DNA of 64,000 nt from Gammaproteobacteria bacterium UBA5078 (GTDB lineage: Bacteria; Pseudomonadota; Gammaproteobacteria; Pseudomonadales; Pseudohongiellaceae), in the NCBI GenBank assembly GCA_002416505.1, contig DIAM01000015.1, forward strand, positions 30,320 to 94,319, read 5' to 3'. The translations under genes and the position numbers were made by a program. The notes beneath the pieces were generated by a model. The model saw only the letters and a list, made by a program, of their open reading frames with translations, ran no database searches and was not told the origin of the DNA. Positions 18,209 through 27,436 of this stretch are shown here, one piece after another. How positions within the stretch are numbered: the stretch's first letter is position 1; each line of letters opens with the position of its first letter.

Positions 18209-19675
18209 ATGATCTATGTAGTTCGCTTCTTTCCCGAGATTATCATCAAGAGCCGCGAGGTGAGGCAGCGCTACATCGCCGTGTTGCGCCGTAGCCTGCG
18301 CACGCAATTGAAATTGCTCAACAGTCCCGCAACGATCTCGGGGGGATGGGACAGTCTTAATATCGACGTCGAGGGCTGTGCGGAGGATATGCAGGAGCGC
18401 ATCGTGAATCTGCTCACGCGCACGCCAGGCATCGATCAGGTGCTAGAGGTGCGTAAGTACCCGTTGGTGGATCTCGATGGGGTGATCGCACTGTGCGTCG
18501 CCCACAACGCGCCACTGATCAGGGGCAAGAGTTTCTGTGTGCGCTGCAAGCGAGTAGGGGAGCATTCCTTCACGTCGATGGATGTGGAACGTCAAGTCGG
18601 CTCCGCACTCATGTTGGACGTGATCGATACACGGGTAGACCTCGATGATCCGCAGGTGCCGGTTAGAGTCGACATCCACCATGACGTGGTCTCCATCGTC
18701 GAGCGCATACACAAGGGTTTGGGGGGCTATCCATTAGGCACTCAGGACGCGGTGTTATCGCTGATCTCCGGCGGCTTCGACTCGACGGTGTCCAGCTATC
18801 TCTGCATCAAGAGGGGCATGCTGACTCACTACTGCTTCTTCCGCCTCGGCGGCACCGAGCATGAGTTAGCGGTGAAAGAGGTGGCACTGTATTTATGGCT
18901 TAAGTACGGCGCGAGTCATCGCGTCAAATTCATCACCATTCCCTTCGAGGAAGTGGTCGAAGACATCGTGGCCAAAGTGGACAACTCGCAGATGGGCGTC
19001 GTGTTCAAGCGTCTACTGTACCGCGCCGCATCGGCCATCGCCGATACGCTGAAGATCGAGACGCTGGTGACGGGCGAGAGCGTATCCCAGGTGGCGAGCC
19101 AGACCCTGGCGAACCTCGCCGTGATCGACCGTGCTACCGATAAGCTCGTGATTCGACCGCTGGCCACGATGGACAAGCGCGAGATCATCGACGTTGCGCG
19201 CGCGATTGGCACGGAAGACTTCGTGAAGAATGTGCCCGAGTATTGCAGCGTCATCTCGGTAAAACCGACCACGCGCGCACGCCTAGGGAGAGTCGAGGCG
19301 CAGGAGGCATTGGTCGATGAGGCATTGTTCACGAAGGCGATAGCGAACGCAGAGTTTCAGATGATCGATCGCGTGATCGAGGGCATCGATAGGCGCAACA
19401 AGGACCCGTTGTTGTACTGCGTCTCTGGCGACGATGTCACGATTATCGATATCAGGCATCCAGAGGAAGAGGAGAAAAATCCTTTAGATGTTGAGGTGCC
19501 CGGGCGGGAGATACTAAAGATTCCCTTCTACGAGTTGCGGACTCGTTTCGCCTCGCTTCCGAACACGAAGCGCTATGCCCTGTACTGTGAGCGCGGCGTC
19601 ATGAGCCGTTTGCACGCCTCCCATCTACAAGAGGAGGGGCATGCAAACGTCCGCGTATTCAGGCCTGCTAAATAA
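18209..19675 (+). CDS. thiI: tRNA 4-thiouridine synthase / thiamine sulfur carrier enzyme ThiI
   Basis: 488 residues, the long form. An N-terminal ferredoxin-like/THUMP region (about 60-165) binds tRNA. The PP-loop adenylating domain has SGGFDS near residue 186, and the conserved catalytic-disulfide Cys is near residue 346 in NVPEYCSVISVKP. A C-terminal rhodanese domain carries the persulfide Cys near residue 459 in YCERGVMS. It inserts sulfur to make s4U8 in tRNA and supplies sulfur for the thiamine thiazole; the rhodanese extension is what distinguishes this form. It is divergent from glnA, so its promoter lies close to the NtrC sites. It converges with the RND transporter gene, leaving only ten bases between the stops. 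Confidence 0.95.
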   Translation: MIYVVRFFPEIIIKSREVRQRYIAVLRRSLRTQLKLLNSPATISGGWDSLNIDVEGCAEDMQERIVNLLTRTPGIDQVLEVRKYPLVDLDGVIALCVAHNAPLIRGKSFCVRCKRVGEHSFTSMDVERQVGSALMLDVIDTRVDLDDPQVPVRVDIHHDVVSIVERIHKGLGGYPLGTQDAVLSLISGGFDSTVSSYLCIKRGMLTHYCFFRLGGTEHELAVKEVALYLWLKYGASHRVKFITIPFEEVVEDIVAKVDNSQMGVVFKRLLYRAASAIADTLKIETLVTGESVSQVASQTLANLAVIDRATDKLVIRPLATMDKREIIDVARAIGTEDFVKNVPEYCSVISVKPTTRARLGRVEAQEALVDEALFTKAIANAEFQMIDRVIEGIDRRNKDPLLYCVSGDDVTIIDIRHPEEEEKNPLDVEVPGREILKIPFYELRTRFASLPNTKRYALYCERGVMSRLHASHLQEEGHANVRVFRPAK

Positions 19676-19685
19676 ACAGCCTGCG

Positions 19686-22600
19686 CTATAGATTGGCGGC
19701 CGGGTCTACATAGGCCTCGGTACTATGATCCTCGACATGCGCGCGGTGTGTCGTGAAATCATAGAGGATCAGATACAAGCTCGGCACTAGGAACAGCGTG
19801 ATTACCGTGGCGAACAACACGCCGAAGGCCAAGGAGATCGCCATGGGCACGATGAAGAACGTTGCCGGTGTCGGTGTCGCCATGAGTGGCACGAGGCCGA
19901 TGAATGTGGTCATCGAGGTTAGGAAGATCGGGCGGAAACGCGCGACACCCGCGCTGGCTACCGCATCGGGCAGGGAGTGCCCGATATGCACTTCCTTGTT
20001 GATGTAGTCGACCAGTACAAGGCTCGAGTTTACGACCACCCCGCCAAGGGCCACGATCCCGATCAAGGAGAAGAACACCAACTCCTGACCCATGATGAAG
20101 TGACCCATGATGGCGCCAATGGCCCCGAATGGAATGACACTCATGATGATCAGCGGCTGGCTGTAGGACTTCAGGGGGATCGCCAGCAGGGCATAGATGA
20201 TCAGCATCGCCAACGGATAGCTTGCGAACAGCCCGCCCATCGAGCGCGCACTCTGCTCGGCCTCCCCGCCAAGGGCGAGAGATATCTGATACTCCTCTAG
20301 CCACTTCGGCGCGAACTCCGCATAGATCTCGCTCGTGACTTGTTCGGGCGCACTGACCGTCCGGTCGATGTCGGCGTTGACCGTAATCACGCGGCGACCG
20401 TCTTCGCGGTTGATGCTGGAGTAGCCATTGCCTAGCGACAGTTTCGCAACATTGGATAGTGGGACCTCGCCGCCGTTGGGCGTGCGCAGCATCATGTCCT
20501 CTAAGTTGCCCAGTGATTGGCGCTCATCCTCTGGGTAACGCACCATCACCTTGATCTGGTCGCCGCCGCGCTGAATTCGCTGCGCCTCTGCACCAAAGAA
20601 AGCTTGTCGTACTTGGCGCGATATATCATCGAGAGTGAAGCCCAGTATCTCGCCTTCACGCAGGATCTCTATCTGCACCTCTTGCTTGCCCGCGCGGAAG
20701 GAGTCGCTGATATCGAGGACCCCGGGGTAACGCCCCAGCGCCTCGCGCAGTTCCGTGGTGGCGATCTGCAGGTTCTCCTCGTTGCGTCCCTCTAGGCGGA
20801 AGCTCAGCGCCTGGCCTGCGGAGAAGGAGTCGGAGGTGTAGCTGAGTTCCAAGGCGTCGGGAATGATGCCCACCTTTTCGCGCCAGCGATCGCGGATATA
20901 GTTCGCGCTTATCTCGCCTCGCTCCGCATAGGAGTGCAGGATCATCACGACCTCGGCGATGTGGCTGCCACCTGCGGTTCCTCTGCCAGAGGGTGGCCCG
21001 CCGCGATTGACCCGCGCGCCCAGCGTGGTCAATGTTTTATCCACTACACTGCCGGGCATCGATGGCGCATTGCCCGAGGCGATCATGTCGGTGAGCTCTT
21101 CGTCGAGCTCGAGCTGCAACTCTATGGCGGCCGCTTCGATCTGTGCCAGCGCGCGCTCGGTCACCTCGACCGCGACGCCTTCGGGCATCTGGATGCTGGC
21201 ATAGATGCGGTCGCCCTCGACCGCAGGGAAGAATTGGAATATCACGCGGCCGCTCATCAGCAGCGCGAAGGTCACGAGGATGACGCCGGTGGCGACCGAC
21301 CAGGTGGCGTAGCGATACTTCAGGCATTTACGTAGCGCCGGCTGATAGGCATGCGTGGCGAAGTACTCGAGCCCCGAGGCGATGCGTTTCTGCAATAGTA
21401 GCCAGCGATTCGAGAGCGCGGAGCCTTCTAGCCAGTAACCCGTGGTGCGGCGGTGCGCAAGATGGCCCGGAAGAATAAGCTGTGACTCGATGACACTGGC
21501 CACCAGACAGAGCACGACGACGCCGCCGATCACGTTGAAGAATGCTCCCATCGGGCCGTCTAGAATCAACAGGGGCAGGAAGGCCGCGATCGTGGTCATC
21601 ACGCCGAAGATCACCGGGATGAATACGTCGAGGGTGCCCCTCGAGGCAGCCTCACGCGGGGAGTAACCCTCTTGCTCGAACACGAATATGCGCTCACCTA
21701 CGACGATCGCGTCATCGACGATGATGCCGAGGACCAAGATGAAGGCCATGATGGTGAGGGAGCTTATGGTCAGCCCGAGCGATGGGAATAGGCTCAGGGC
21801 GCCTAAGATGGCGATGGGGATGCCGGCGGCAACCCAGATCGCGATCTTGAAACGCAGGAATAGCGTTAACACGAGCAGCACCAAGAAGAAGCCCGAGTAG
21901 GCGTTACCTGCCACCGTGGCGATGCGCTCCTTCAGGCCCTCGGCGTCGTCGGTCAGGATCATGAAGTCGACGTTAGCGGGGATGCGCGAGCGGTGCGCCT
22001 CGAAATATTCCTTCACCTTCGCCGAGGAGGCGACGGTGTCTTCGTTGCCGACGCGGTAGATGTCGACGATGGCGGCGTTCTTGCCGTTGACACGCGCCGT
22101 CAGATAGCCCTCCTCGAAGCCATCCTTGACCGTGGCGATGTCGCCAAGGCGCAACTGCGAGCCATCGGGCATGGAGCGCACGATGATGTTCTCATACTCG
22201 GCACCCTCGAAGACGCGGCCCTTGCTGCGCAGCAGGATCTCGCCCCCTTCGGTGCGCAGGGTGCCCGCTGGCATGTCCATTGCGGAACGATTGATCGCGG
22301 TCGCTACCTGGTTGAGGGTGAGATTATATTGGCGCAGTGTGAACTCGGAGATCTCGATGGAGATCTCGAAGGGGCGAATATAGCTGACCTCCACCCGAGA
22401 GATGCCGTCGAGGTCGATCAGGTCGAGGCGAATACCCTCGGCCAACTCCTTGAGGCTGGCGTCGTCGGTGTCGGCCGCGAGTGCCAAGGACATCACCGTG
22501 CTGGTTGGCGAGAAGGACGCGATGATGGGCTGTTCGATGTCGGCGGGGAAGGTCACGATGGCATCGACAGCGCTCTTAACCTCGTTGAGAACGCGGTTCA

Positions 22601-22904
22601 GCTCGGCTCCCGAGGCGACCTCTACGGTTGCCGAGCACGCGCCCTCACGCGCTGTGGAGGTCATGCGCTCGACATTCTCCACGGTCTCTAGCGCCTCCTC
22701 TAGGGCCAAACAGATACCCTGCTCGACTTCGGCTGGCGCGGCACCTGGGTAGGGCACGTTGACCTGAATGGTGCCGGTTTCGATGCTGGGGAATTCTTCC
22801 TGGCGCGTGTTCATGAAGGACACGATGCCTCCCACGATAAACACCATCATCAGGAGGTTCGAGGCAACCGTGTTGTCGATAAACCAATTGATGATGGTTT
22901 TCAT
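19686..22904 (-). CDS. RND (HAE1-type) efflux transporter, inner-membrane pump
   Basis: 1,072 residues, typical for AcrB-like pumps. TM1 is near the N-terminus (NLLMMVFIVGGIVSF) and is followed by the porter motif PYPGAAPAEVEQ. A TM2-6 block carries the proton-relay motif GIIVDDAIVVGERI (adjacent Asp residues in TM4). A second periplasmic loop and TM8-12 follow, including PFGAIGAIMGHFIMGQELVFFSLIGIVALGGVVVNSSLVLVDY, the conserved half-repeat. It exports small hydrophobic compounds by proton antiport. The start overlaps the stop of the adaptor gene (ATGA), so the two are one operon. No outer-membrane factor or regulator gene is adjacent, so it presumably uses a TolC-type channel encoded elsewhere. 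The substrate cannot be inferred. Confidence 0.93.
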   Translation of the reverse strand: MKTIINWFIDNTVASNLLMMVFIVGGIVSFMNTRQEEFPSIETGTIQVNVPYPGAAPAEVEQGICLALEEALETVENVERMTSTAREGACSATVEVASGAELNRVLNEVKSAVDAIVTFPADIEQPIIASFSPTSTVMSLALAADTDDASLKELAEGIRLDLIDLDGISRVEVSYIRPFEISIEISEFTLRQYNLTLNQVATAINRSAMDMPAGTLRTEGGEILLRSKGRVFEGAEYENIIVRSMPDGSQLRLGDIATVKDGFEEGYLTARVNGKNAAIVDIYRVGNEDTVASSAKVKEYFEAHRSRIPANVDFMILTDDAEGLKERIATVAGNAYSGFFLVLLVLTLFLRFKIAIWVAAGIPIAILGALSLFPSLGLTISSLTIMAFILVLGIIVDDAIVVGERIFVFEQEGYSPREAASRGTLDVFIPVIFGVMTTIAAFLPLLILDGPMGAFFNVIGGVVVLCLVASVIESQLILPGHLAHRRTTGYWLEGSALSNRWLLLQKRIASGLEYFATHAYQPALRKCLKYRYATWSVATGVILVTFALLMSGRVIFQFFPAVEGDRIYASIQMPEGVAVEVTERALAQIEAAAIELQLELDEELTDMIASGNAPSMPGSVVDKTLTTLGARVNRGGPPSGRGTAGGSHIAEVVMILHSYAERGEISANYIRDRWREKVGIIPDALELSYTSDSFSAGQALSFRLEGRNEENLQIATTELREALGRYPGVLDISDSFRAGKQEVQIEILREGEILGFTLDDISRQVRQAFFGAEAQRIQRGGDQIKVMVRYPEDERQSLGNLEDMMLRTPNGGEVPLSNVAKLSLGNGYSSINREDGRRVITVNADIDRTVSAPEQVTSEIYAEFAPKWLEEYQISLALGGEAEQSARSMGGLFASYPLAMLIIYALLAIPLKSYSQPLIIMSVIPFGAIGAIMGHFIMGQELVFFSLIGIVALGGVVVNSSLVLVDYINKEVHIGHSLPDAVASAGVARFRPIFLTSMTTFIGLVPLMATPTPATFFIVPMAISLAFGVLFATVITLFLVPSLYLILYDFTTHRAHVEDHSTEAYVDPAANL

Positions 22905-24079
22905 AGCTCGGCAACCTGTACCAGCATGCCATCGACCACCGCTTGGATGGGCGACATGCAGATGCGCTCACCCGGGCGCAGGCCCGAGGAGATCAACACG
23001 CGCTCGTTCTCTAGACGTAGAATCTCTACTTCCCGAAAGCGCAATTTGTTCTCCGCATCGACGATCAGGACGCGGCTGCCGCTGCGGATGACTTCGCGGG
23101 GCAGGGCATAGAGGTTGCTCACCGTCTTGCCGCGAATGCTCGCCTCGACATAGAGGCCCACCGGCAAGGGAATGGACTGAGAGCTCTCGCCCGGGATTGG
23201 GTTCTGTGTTGCCGATTGCTGTACGCGCACGATCGCCTGCACGGCGTTGTTAGAGGCATCGATGCCCGCCTCGGTACGTACTAATTTGCCACTCCAATGG
23301 TGGAGTTGACCGCCGAACATGCCGCTCAGAGTGACCTCTGGTGCCAGCTCATCGGGCAGCTCGCCGCGATAGCCTAGGGGGATGTCGAGATAGCCCAGCT
23401 GCGACAGAGCCAGGGGCAGGCGCACCTCGACATCGTCTGCGCTGAGCAGGTTCGCGAGGGATTGGCCGCGATTCACGTTCTGACCCAGCTCGATCGCCGT
23501 GTCTTCCACAATCGTGGCGAAAGGCGCGCGCACTTCGCTGCGGCGCAGATCGAGTTGGGTCTGGGATAGCTGTGCGTTGGCATCGCGAAGGCGCCCGGCG
23601 CTGATGTCGGCCTGACGCTGCAATTCCTGCACCTGTGACTCGCTGACCAGGCGCCGCTGCGCGAGTTCGCGATAGCGTTCCAATTCGCCGCTGGCGTAGT
23701 TTGCTTCCGTCTGCGCCTGCTCCACGGTGCTGCGGCTGCGCTCTAGCGCGTTCTCGAAGTCGCTGCTGTCCAAGCGCAGGATCACATCGTCGGCGTTGAA
23801 GAAGCCGCCGGAGACGAAGGAGGGGGAGACCCAAGACACTTGCCCCGATGTTGAGGCGGAGAGGTTAACGCGTCTGGCCGCCTGCACTTTGCCCTGTGAT
23901 TGAACTTGAAGAGTGACCGCCTCTGGCTGCACCTGCGCCACGCGTACCGTCGCAACAGACTGCTCCGGAGTGCTCGGCTCGAGCCGTTCTGGATTGCGAA
24001 TGATGACTACGAAAACAAGGATCGCGAATGCGAGGATCGCGATTGGTAGGATGACTCTCTTCAAGGGGGCAGACCTCAT
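22901..24079 (-). CDS. RND pump periplasmic adaptor (membrane fusion protein)
   Basis: 392 residues. One N-terminal membrane anchor (VILPIAILAFAILVFVVII, about 9-27) has no lipobox. Next comes the first half of the biotinyl-lipoyl domain (LQVQSQGKVQAARRVNLSAS), then an alpha-helical hairpin of about 80 residues rich in Glu/Gln/Arg (VEQAQTEANYASGELERYRELAQRRLVSESQV). The second lipoyl half follows (RRSEVRAPFATIVEDTAIELGQNV), then beta-barrel and membrane-proximal domains. It links the inner-membrane pump to an outer-membrane channel. First gene of a two-gene operon, overlapping the pump gene by four bases. A 13-base palindrome lies ~95 bases upstream and could be an operator. Confidence 0.92.
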   Translation of the reverse strand: MRSAPLKRVILPIAILAFAILVFVVIIRNPERLEPSTPEQSVATVRVAQVQPEAVTLQVQSQGKVQAARRVNLSASTSGQVSWVSPSFVSGGFFNADDVILRLDSSDFENALERSRSTVEQAQTEANYASGELERYRELAQRRLVSESQVQELQRQADISAGRLRDANAQLSQTQLDLRRSEVRAPFATIVEDTAIELGQNVNRGQSLANLLSADDVEVRLPLALSQLGYLDIPLGYRGELPDELAPEVTLSGMFGGQLHHWSGKLVRTEAGIDASNNAVQAIVRVQQSATQNPIPGESSQSIPLPVGLYVEASIRGKTVSNLYALPREVIRSGSRVLIVDAENKLRFREVEILRLENERVLISSGLRPGERICMSPIQAVVDGMLVQVAEL

Positions 24080-24487
24080 GTGAGCTAAATAAAGATGCAG
24101 GGCGATGAAACGCGCCGATTCTATAGTCCTATACGTAGAAAAACTCGAATAGATGCCAAGGCGAGTGAAAAATACTGCAAGTTGCAGCCTATACGCGGCA
24201 GGTTGAAGTGAGGGTAGCTAAAAAGCGCGATTTTAAGGCCAAAACAGCCCGTGCGGCGTGATAGGAGAGACTGGCTCGAGGGCGGGGTGCGGGGGGCTCG
24301 CGCAGTGCTTCTCGGCGCCCTTTTTAAGCTGCTGCCGCGTAAAAACCGCTATAAGTAGTCACTGTGTGGTCAGTAGTGTATAATCCAGCCCCTTTTTGCC
24401 GTGCGCATCTGTACCGCGCCCGGGCTTATGTTTTCCTTAAGGCTCCTCTAAACGTACATCCACTGCACACCATACAGGTATCCGCTC
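24080..24487. other. Divergent intergenic region between the RND operon and typA
   Basis: 408 bases with no credible gene. It holds a perfect palindrome CTGCAAGTTGCAG at 24175-24187 on the pump side, a GC-rich stretch around 24280-24320, and the typA promoter candidate at 24356-24384. Confidence 0.6.
24356..24384 (+). promoter_or_regulatory. Candidate sigma-70 promoter of typA
   Basis: A perfect -10 TATAAT at 24379-24384 is preceded, after a 17-base spacer, by TAGTCA (four of six matches to the -35 box). The leader to the GTG start would be about 95 bases. Confidence 0.45.
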
Positions 24488-26317
24488 GTGATCGAGAAAA
24501 TTCGTAACATCGCCATTATCGCCCACGTTGACCATGGTAAGACCACGCTAGTCGACAAATTGCTGCAACAATCCGGCACCTTGGAAGATCGCGGCAAAGC
24601 GGTTGAGCGTGTAATGGACTCCAACGATCAGGAGCGCGAGCGCGGTATTACCATTCTTGCGAAGAACACGGCGATCATGTGGGAGGGATACCACATCAAC
24701 ATCGTGGATACTCCTGGACACGCCGACTTCGGCGGCGAGGTAGAGCGCGTGATGTCGATGGTCGACTCCGTACTCCTCCTCGTGGACGCGGTAGACGGCC
24801 CGATGCCACAGACTCGCTTCGTGACGCAGAAAGCCTTCGACCAGGGCCTCAAGCCTATCGTCGTGATCAACAAGGTCGACCGCGATGGCGCGCGCCCCGA
24901 TTGGGTATTGAACGAAGTATTCGACCTGTTCGACCGCCTCGGCGCGACAGACGAGCAGCTAGACTTCCCGGTTATCTATGCCTCTGCCCTTAACGGCTTC
25001 GCCGGCCTAGAGCTGGACGCAATGGCCGATGACATGACGCCACTGTTCCAGACCGTGATCGACCGTGTGCCGCCACCCCCGGTTGCAATTGATGCCCCCT
25101 TCCAGATGCAGATCAGCGCCCTGGACTACAGCAGCTATGTTGGCGTTATCGGCATCGGCCGCGTCACCGGCGGTATCGCCAAGGTGAACCAGCAGGTCGT
25201 GATCATCGATCGCCATGGCGAGACGCGCAAGGGTAAGATCCTGCAGGTGAAGAGCCACTTGGGTCTAGAGCGCGTAGACGTGACCGAAGCGCATGCCGGC
25301 GAGATCATCTGTATTACCGGTATCGACAAGCTGAACATCTCCGACACCCTGTGTGATCCCGACCACGTCGTGGCCATGAAGCCGCTGATCGTCGACGAGC
25401 CGACTATCTCCATGACCTTCCAAGTCAACGACTCGCCATTCGCCGGTCAAGACGGCAAGTTCGTGACCACGCGTAATATCAAAGACCGCCTCGACCGCGA
25501 GCTCATCTATAACGTGGCACTGCGTGTAGAGCAGGGCGAGACGCCAGACAAGTACCGCGTATCGGGCCGCGGCGAATTGCATCTGTCCGTACTGATCGAG
25601 AACATGCGCCGCGAGGGCTTCGAGCTCGCGATCTCCCGCCCCGAGGTAATCGTGCAAGAGATCGACGGCGTGATGCAGGAGCCCCACGAAGCACTGGTTA
25701 TTGACTGCGACGAGCAGCACCAGGGTAGCGTGATGGAAGAGCTCGGTCAGCGTAAGGCAGACCTGCAGGACATGACTATGGATGGCAAGGGCCGCGTGCG
25801 CCTCAAGTTCGTCGTCCCCACACGTGGCCTGATCGGTTTCCGCTCTATGTTCCTGAGTATGACCTCCGGCTCTGGCATGATGAACCACGTATTCGACCAT
25901 TACGGCCCCGTGAAGATGGGCAACATCGGCGCGCGCAAGAATGGCGTTCTAGTCTCTATGGTCAAGGGCAAGGCACTGGCTTACTCACTGTGGATGCTAC
26001 AAGAGCGCGGCCGTTTGTTTATCGACCCGAACGTAGAAGTATACGAAGGCATGGTCATCGGCCTACACAGCCGTGACAACGACCTAGTTGTGAATCCTAT
26101 CAAGGGCAAGCAGCTGACCAACGTGCGTGCATCGGGCACCGACGAGAACATCGTGCTGACCCCCGCCGTGAAGCACACGCTAGAGCAGGCCATGGAGTTC
26201 ATCGAAGAGGACGAGCTGGTCGAGATTACGCCTAACCACCTGCGTCTGCGTAAGAAACTACTCACCGAGAGCGAGCGTAAGCGCGCGGCTCGTGGTGGCG
26301 CCGCACGAGGCAATTGA
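24488..26317 (+). CDS. typA: Ribosome-associated GTPase TypA/BipA
   Basis: 609 residues, normal length. It begins with GTG; the resulting N-terminus MIEKIRNIAIIAHVDHGKTT matches the family start exactly. The translation-factor GTPase domain has G1 AHVDHGKTT (12-20), G2 RGITILAKN, G3 DTPGHADFGGEVERV and G4 NKVDRDGARP. EF-G-like domains II, III and V follow, then the BipA-specific C-terminal domain (SRDNDLVVNPIKGKQLTNVRASGTDE). It acts on the ribosome in 50S assembly and stress or cold adaptation. It stands alone, with a promoter candidate upstream and an intrinsic terminator downstream. Confidence 0.98.
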   Translation: MIEKIRNIAIIAHVDHGKTTLVDKLLQQSGTLEDRGKAVERVMDSNDQERERGITILAKNTAIMWEGYHINIVDTPGHADFGGEVERVMSMVDSVLLLVDAVDGPMPQTRFVTQKAFDQGLKPIVVINKVDRDGARPDWVLNEVFDLFDRLGATDEQLDFPVIYASALNGFAGLELDAMADDMTPLFQTVIDRVPPPPVAIDAPFQMQISALDYSSYVGVIGIGRVTGGIAKVNQQVVIIDRHGETRKGKILQVKSHLGLERVDVTEAHAGEIICITGIDKLNISDTLCDPDHVVAMKPLIVDEPTISMTFQVNDSPFAGQDGKFVTTRNIKDRLDRELIYNVALRVEQGETPDKYRVSGRGELHLSVLIENMRREGFELAISRPEVIVQEIDGVMQEPHEALVIDCDEQHQGSVMEELGQRKADLQDMTMDGKGRVRLKFVVPTRGLIGFRSMFLSMTSGSGMMNHVFDHYGPVKMGNIGARKNGVLVSMVKGKALAYSLWMLQERGRLFIDPNVEVYEGMVIGLHSRDNDLVVNPIKGKQLTNVRASGTDENIVLTPAVKHTLEQAMEFIEEDELVEITPNHLRLRKKLLTESERKRAARGGAARGN

Positions 26318-26380
26318 TATTGAGTCCGGAGCTCCGTCGGCGGTGTTTGCCGCTGGCGGGGTGCCAAGACCGAACTAGTT

Positions 26381-26407
26381 GGCGGCCATCAGTGCCGCCA
26401 TTTTTTT
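26381..26407 (+). terminator. Intrinsic terminator of typA
   Basis: GGCGGC pairs with GCCGCC around a seven-base loop and is followed by A and seven T residues, 64 bases after the typA stop. Confidence 0.87.
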
Positions 26408-26502
26408 GCCTGCCCCTGCGCTCATCCCGTTTATTCCCGCACTCTACTTCGCATAATTTTTCGCGATAAGAAATCAGCGGGCAGTTCCCGATTACTGAAA
26501 AA

Positions 26503-27267
26503 TTAAACCGCGGAGATGTTAAAAATCTCGCGCAAAAAATAGGCCGTGAAATAGGCCAGCCCCGCCGCGGCGCCTCCTGTCAGGAGAGTCCGTATACCCG
26601 ATAGGAAAACTGGCTTTGCTAGCGCAAGGCTCTTTAGCATTCCTATCAAAAAGAACATGGTGCCAGCCAGCACCGCGCTCGTTAAGAATTTTTGACTCAT
26701 ATCCAATGAAGTCATGAGGTAGGGCAGCAAGGGTATTGCCCCAACGGCCACGAATGCTAGGAAGGTGACGCCGCCAGATAGCGCGGGATTCTTCTGTGTG
26801 GACTTACTAAGGCCGTGCTCTTCCATGAGCATTATTTCAAGCCACACCCTCTTATCGGCGGTTATCGTCTCGACAATGGATTCGAGGATCGTTCCCTCGA
26901 AGCCCTTACCTATAAATATCTGGCGTATCTCCTCTCGCTCGCCTTCTGGAATTTGCTCGATGTGTCGCTCTTCGGATTGCTTGATACTATCGAAATACTC
27001 CTGGTCTGCCTTGCTGGATTCGTAGTTACTAATCGCCATGCTAAAGCCATCGGCGAAGAGGTTTGCGAAGCCCAGTATCACCGCCACGGAGGAGGGGAAG
27101 CCAGCGCCGACAGAGCCAGACACGACGGCGAATGTGGTGATGCAGCCATCGATGCCGCCCAATACGGCGTCAGAAATATTCTGCCGCTTAGGACCCAGCG
27201 CTAAACGCCTCCGAATCATCTCCGGACGATGATCTTTAATAAGTTCTTCTCTATTCGAGCTTTTCAC
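26503..27267 (-). CDS. VIT1/CCC1-family transporter (Fe/Mn)
   Basis: The protein is 254 residues from the GTG at 27267, which has a GGAGAG ribosome-binding site; an in-frame TTG at 27309 would add 14 residues. Features typical of the VIT1/CCC1 family are the first helix region SDAVLGGIDGCITTFAVVSGSVGAG, the second helix with LFADGFSMAISNYESSKAD, and a cytoplasmic Glu-rich insertion (EERHIEQIPEGEREEIRQIF...EIMLMEEHGL) that would form the metal-binding domain. Three C-terminal helices follow (FLAFVAVGAIPLLPYL, VLAGTMFFLIGMLKSLAL, LLTGGAAAGLAYFTAYFL). Members move ferrous iron or manganese across membranes; which metal applies here is not determinable. Convergent with typA. Confidence 0.88.
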   Translation of the reverse strand: MKSSNREELIKDHRPEMIRRRLALGPKRQNISDAVLGGIDGCITTFAVVSGSVGAGFPSSVAVILGFANLFADGFSMAISNYESSKADQEYFDSIKQSEERHIEQIPEGEREEIRQIFIGKGFEGTILESIVETITADKRVWLEIMLMEEHGLSKSTQKNPALSGGVTFLAFVAVGAIPLLPYLMTSLDMSQKFLTSAVLAGTMFFLIGMLKSLALAKPVFLSGIRTLLTGGAAAGLAYFTAYFLREIFNISAV

Positions 27268-27436
27268 GCGGGACTCTCCATCGTTACGAAACCTAGCAGA
27301 TTGATACAAACAGTGTACTTAAGTGAGTCGAGCTTGAGCAAACAGTGACCGAGCCACATAGAGCGCCAATAAAATTTCGAATGGATGCATCGCTGACCTC
27401 GCGCTCTAGTGAGCTGCTTACAAAGATTCCTGCAAA

